A stretch of DNA of 64,000 nucleotides from Ptiloglossa arizonensis (Eukaryota; Arthropoda; Insecta; Hymenoptera; Colletidae), in assembly GCF_051014685.1 (NCBI RefSeq), contig NW_027478770.1:372001-436000 (forward strand), read 5' to 3'. The notes beneath the pieces are model-generated. The model had not been told where the DNA came from. It saw only the letters and a program-made list of their open reading frames with translations, and searched no databases. This document shows, one piece after another, positions 59,849 through 64,000 of this stretch (the first letter of the stretch is position 1; every line of letters begins with the position of its first letter). The translations under genes and the position numbers were made by a program.

Positions 59849-61724
59849 CTTGTAACGAAAAACGTATAACGAATAACGTAAAACGTATAACGTATCACGT
59901 TTAACGTATTACGAATAACGTATAACGTATAACGTATAACGTATAACGTATAACGTATAACGTATAACGTATAACGTATAACGTATAACGTATAACGTAT
60001 AACGTATAACGCATAACGTATAACGTATAACATGTAATGTATAACGTATAACGTATAACGTATAACGAATAACGTATAACGTATAACGTATAACGTATAA
60101 CCTATGACGTATAACGTGTAACGTATAACGTATAACGTATAACGTATAACGTATAACGTATAACGTATAACGTATAACGTATAACGTATAACGTATAACG
60201 TATAACGTATAACGTATAACGTATAATGAATAGCGTATAACGTATAACGTATAACGTACAACGTATAACGTATCACGTTTAACGTATTACGAATAACGTA
60301 TAACGTATAACGTATAACGTATAACGTATAACGTATAACGTATAACGTATAACGTATAACGTATAACGTATAACGTATAACGTATAACGTATAACGTATA
60401 ACGTATAACGTATAACGTATAACGTATAACGTATAAAGTATAACGTATAACGCATATCGTATAACGTATAACATATAACGAATAACGTAAAACGCATAAC
60501 GTATAACGTATAACGTATAACGTATAACGTATAACGTATAACGTATAACGTATAACGTATAACGTATAACGTATGACGTATAACGTATAACGTATAACAT
60601 ATAACGTATAACGAATAACCTATGACGTATAACGTATAACGTATAAAGTATAACGTATAACGTATAACGTATAACGTATAACGTATAACGTGTAACGTAT
60701 AACGTATAACGTATAACGTATAACGTATATCGAATATCGTAGAACGTATAACGTATAACGTATAACGTATAACGTGTAACGAAGTACGTATAACGAATAA
60801 CGTATAACGTATATCGTATAACGTACATCTTATAACGTATAACGTACAACGTATAACGTATAACGTATAACGTATAACGTACAACGTATAACGTATAACG
60901 TATAACGTATAACGTATAACGTATAACGTATAACGTATAACGTATAACGTATAACATGTAATGTATAACGTATAACGTATAACGTATAACGTATAACGTA
61001 TAACGTATAACGTATAACGTATAACGTATAACGTATAACGTATAACGTATAACGTATAACGTATAACGTATAACGTATAACGTATAACGTATAACGTATA
61101 ACGTATAACGTATAACGTATAACATGTAATGTATAACGTATAACGTATAATGTATAACGTATAACGTATAACGTATAACGTATAACGTATAACGTGTAAC
61201 GAAGTACGTATATCGAATATCGTAAAACGTATAACGTATAACGTATAACGTATAACGTGTAACGAAGTACGTATAACGAATAACGTATAACGTATATCGT
61301 ATAACGTACATCTTATAACGTATAACGTACAACGTATAACGCATAACGTATAACGTATAAGGTATAACCTATGACGTATAACGTATAACGTATAACGTAT
61401 AACGTATAACGTATAACGTATAATGTATAACGTATAACGTATAACGTATAACGTATAACGTATAACGTATAACGTATAACGTATAACGTATAACGTATAA
61501 CGTATAACGTATAACGTATAACGTATAACGTATAACGTATAACGTATAACGTATAGCGTATAACGTATAACGTATAACGTATAACGTATAACGTATATCG
61601 TATAACGTATAACGTATAACGAATAACGTAAAACGTATAACGCATAATGTATAACGTATAACGTATAACGTATAACGTATAACCTATAACGTATAACGTA
61701 TAACGTATAACGTATAACGTATAA
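59849..61724. repeat. 1.9-kb higher-order unit, copy 2
   Basis: Second copy, from CTTGTAACGAAAA at 59849 to the next one at 61725, with every private landmark of copy 1 in order (TCACG 59895 and 60273, AATGAATAGCG 60225, CGCATATCG 60451). It has one extra AACGAAT near 60065, AATAACG for AATAATG after ATTACG, and an extra GTGTAACG near 60690. Confidence 0.87.
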
Positions 61725-62049
61725 CTTGTAACGAAAAACGTATAACGAATAACGTAAAACGTATGACGCATTACATGCTACGTATAACGTATAACGTTCA
61801 ACGTATAACCTATGACGTATAACGTATAACTTGTAACGTATAACGTATAACGTATAACGTATAACCTATAACGTATAACGTATAACGTATAACGTATAAC
61901 GTATAACGTATAACGTATAACGTATAACGTATAACGTATAACGTATAACGTATAACGTGTAACGAAGTACGTATAACGAATAACGTATAACGTATATCGT
62001 ATAACGTACATCTTATAACGTATAACGTACAACGTATAACGTATAACGT
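61725..62049. repeat. Junction after the 1.9-kb tandem
   Basis: The third CTTGTAACGAAAA (61725) continues with GACGCATTACATGCTACG, the ordinary cassette-C order with one private base (ATGC for ATAC), not with the GTATCACG order of the 1.9-kb units. Then CTTGTAACG, a plain run and a GTGTAACGAAGTACG...CATCTTATA series follow. This is where one repeat family passes into another. Confidence 0.78.
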
Positions 62050-64000
62050 ATAACGTATAGCGTATAATGTATAACGTATAACATGTAACGTATAGCGTAT
62101 AACGTATAACGTATAACGTATAACGTATAACGTATAACATGTAACGTACAACGTATAACGTATACCGTATAACGTATAACATGTAACGTACAACGTATAA
62201 CGTATACCGTATAACGTATAACTAATAACGTATAACGTATAACGAATATCGTACAACGTATAACGCATAACGTATAACGTATAACGTATAACGTATAACG
62301 CATAACGTATAACGTATAACGTATAACGTACAACGTATAACGTATAACGTATAAGGTATAATGTATAACATGTAACGTATAGCGTATAACGTATAACGTA
62401 TAACGTATAACGTATAACGTATAACGTACAACGTATAACGTATAACGTATAACGTATAACGTATGACGTATAACGTATAACGTATAACGTATAACGTATA
62501 ACGTATAACCTATGACGTATAACGTATAACGTATAACGTATAACCTATGACGTACAACGCATAACGTATAACGTATAACGTATAACGTATAACGTATAAC
62601 GTATAACGTATAATGTATAACGTATAACATGTAACGTATAGCGTATAACGTATAACGTATAACGTATAACGTATAACGTATAACGTACAACGTATATCGT
62701 ATAACGTATAACGTATAACGAATAACATGTAACGTACAACGTATAACGTACACCGTATAACGTATAACTAATAACGTATAACGTATAACGAATATCGTAC
62801 AACGTATAACGCATAACGTATAACGTATAACGTATAACGTATAACGTATAACGCATAACGTATAACGTATAACGTATAACCTATGACGTATAACGTATAA
62901 CGTATAACGTATAACGTATAACGTATAACGTATAACGTATAACGTATAACCTATGACGTATAACGTGTAACGTATAACGTATAACGTATAACGTATAACG
63001 TATAACGTATAACGTATAACGTATAACGTATAACGTATTACGTATAACGTATGACGTATAACGTATCACGTATAACGTATAACCTATGACGTATAACGTA
63101 TAACGTATAACGTATAACGTATAACGTATAACGTATAACGTATAACGTATAATGTATAACGTATAACATGTAACGTATAGCGTATAACGTATAACGTATA
63201 ACGTATAACGTATAACGTATAACGTACAACGTATATCGTATAACGTATAACGTATAACGTATAACATTTAACGTACAACGTATAACGTATACCGTATAAC
63301 GTATAACTAATAACGTATAACGTATAACGAATAGTGTACAACGTATAACGCATAACGTATAACGTATAACGTATAACGTATAACGCACAACGTATAACGT
63401 ATAACGTATAACCTATGACGTATAACGTATAACGTATAACGTGTAACGTATAACGTATAACGTATAACGTATAACGTATAACCTATGACGTATAACGTGT
63501 AACGTATAACGTATAACGTATAACGTATAACGTATAACGTATAAGGTATAAAGTATAACGTATAACGTATAACGTATAACGTATAACGTATAACATATGA
63601 CGTATAACGTATAACGTATAACGTATAACGTAACACCCATAACGTATAAAGTATAACGTATAACGTATAACGTATAACGTATAACGTATAACGTATAACG
63701 TATATCGTATATCGTAAAACGTACAACGTATAACGTATAACGTATAACGTGTAACGAAGTACGTATAACGAATAACGTGTAACGTATATCTTATAACGTA
63801 CAACTTATAACGTATAACGTACAACGTATAACGTATAACGTATAACGTATAACGTACAACGTATAACGTATAACGTATAACGTATAACGTATAACGTATA
63901 ACGTATAACGTATAACGTATAACGTATAACGTATAACGTATAACGTATAACGTATAACGTATAACGTATAACGTATAACGTATAAGGTATAACGTGTAAC
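62050..64000. repeat. Displaced copy of 29,950-31,890, running off the window
   Basis: Landmarks keep an offset of 32,092-32,106 bp (multiples of 7 after allowing for the three 1-bp losses): TAGCGTATAATG 62058 against 29959, CCTATGACGTACAACGCAT 62544 against 30452, GTACACCG 62748 against 30649, GAATAGTG 63329 against 31223. The last two variants I see nowhere else in the window. Private changes here are GTATCACG near 63064, CGCACAACG near 63385 and AACACCCATAACG near 63630. Confidence 0.87.

Larger units (their letters stand above)
1..64000 (+). repeat. Heptameric satellite array (AACGTAT)n, whole window
   Basis: The whole window is a head-to-tail array of the 7-bp unit AACGTAT, all in one orientation; I found no inverted (ATACGTT-reading) stretch. 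Unit starts checked from end to end give about 9,144 units with seven net frame losses totalling 11 bp. Compensating indels between my check points could be missed. Variant units differ by single substitutions, and every one of the seven positions is seen to vary: AACCTAT, AACTTAT, AACGAAT, AAAGTAT, AACGTGT, AACGCAT, AACATAT, AATGTAT, GACGTAT, ATCGTAT. The array continues past both edges, so its real size is unknown but at least 64 kb. Simple satellites of 5-10 bp arrayed over tens of kilobases or more are known from eukaryotic heterochromatin, for example the heptamers of the Drosophila virilis group. I do not recognise this heptamer and name no species. No gene, RNA or transposon interrupts it. 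Confidence 0.98.

Noticed and set aside
59479..61344. Minus-strand open frame of 621 codons, and others such as 34772-36490 (572 codons) and 27058-28644 (528 codons)
   Set aside because: They are heptapeptide cycles YTLYVIR produced by ATACGTT repeats, which have no stop in any frame. Overlapping open frames in the other two minus frames read the same peptide. Starts and stops fall on random variant units, and there is no domain, codon bias or conserved boundary.
1..64000. Telomeric repeat array
   Set aside because: Known telomere repeats carry runs of two or more G on one strand (TTAGGG, TTTAGGG, TTAGG). AACGTAT has single C and G and no strand skew of that kind, and no chromosome end is seen.
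1..64000. CRISPR array
   Set aside because: There are no unique spacers between direct repeats of 20-50 bp; spacing sequence is the same heptamer.
1..64000. TATA-box promoters (TATAAC every 7 bp)
   Set aside because: TATAA arises at every unit junction and so carries no information. No initiator, downstream gene or other element goes with it.
1..64000. Mobile elements or recognisable unique insertions
   Set aside because: Every stretch I read falls into the heptamer register. The longest departures are clusters of variant units, such as GACGCATTACATACTACG, which still count out in sevens.
1..64000. rRNA, tRNA or other RNA genes
   Set aside because: No GC-rich, structured or non-repetitive sequence long enough to hold one is present.
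1..64000. CENP-B box or other centromere protein site
   Set aside because: No match to the TTCG...CGGG type core was seen; the array has no GG-C-rich block. Centromere function cannot be judged from sequence.
1..64000. Assembly artefact from repeated copying of one read
   Set aside because: Duplicated blocks differ by point variants, private lesions and run lengths in a hierarchical way, which simple assembly duplication would not give. Local copy-number errors remain possible and need raw reads.

Overview
This window holds one thing: a head-to-tail satellite array of the heptamer AACGTAT (reverse complement ATACGTT). It fills all 64,000 bases and runs off both ends. I see no unique sequence, gene, RNA gene, transposon or CRISPR array. 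All units have the same polarity. Reading the 7-bp register from start to end gives about 9,144 units and only seven net register breaks: four identical 2-bp losses near 7.77, 8.30, 12.60 and 13.13 kb, and three 1-bp losses near 46.10, 47.23 and 49.00 kb. A pure simple satellite of this length points to eukaryotic constitutive heterochromatin (pericentromeric, subtelomeric or sex/B-chromosome type). The sequence does not identify the species.

The array is not featureless. Point-variant units act as landmarks, and they come in fixed-order cassettes that recur many times. The spacing between landmarks changes almost only by multiples of 7 bp. These cassettes build nested higher-order repeats with local periods of about 161+91, 378, 406, 530, 560, 749, 917, 1001, 1029, 1133, 1281, 1470, 1890 and 3.2 kb. 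There are also displaced copies 4.4, 4.8, 6.3-6.5, 7.9 and 32.1 kb apart.

Layout. 0-5.2 kb: mosaic of cassette B (double ATCGTAT followed by GTGTAACGAAG) and cassette P (GTAGAACG, CTTGTAACGAAAA). 5.2-8.7 and 10.0-13.55 kb: a 3.5-kb block and its copy. 13.5-20 kb: three copies of a 1,281-bp unit, two of them directly tandem. 20-24 kb: transition zone in which GTGTAGCG/GTCAAACG landmarks become common. 24-33 kb: a 2.7-kb block and its copy 6.4 kb away. 32.9-36.3 kb: tandem 560-bp and 1,470-bp units. 36.8-46 kb: units of 3.2 kb and more. 46.4-49.4 kb: tandem 1,133/1,029-bp units. 49.4-53.1 kb: cleanest, least marked zone. 53.2-57 kb: short 378-917-bp repeats. 57.9-61.8 kb: two 1.9-kb repeats with private landmarks. 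62.05-64.0 kb: a displaced copy of 29.95-31.9 kb.

The long open frames on the minus strand are an arithmetic by-product. ATACGTT repeated has no stop in any frame and encodes the same heptapeptide cycle (YTLYVIR) in all three, whereas the plus strand has TAA every 21 bases in every frame. I call no gene. The scientific interest lies in the array itself: its strict register, its nested amplification history, and its very high CpG density (one CpG per 7 bp).
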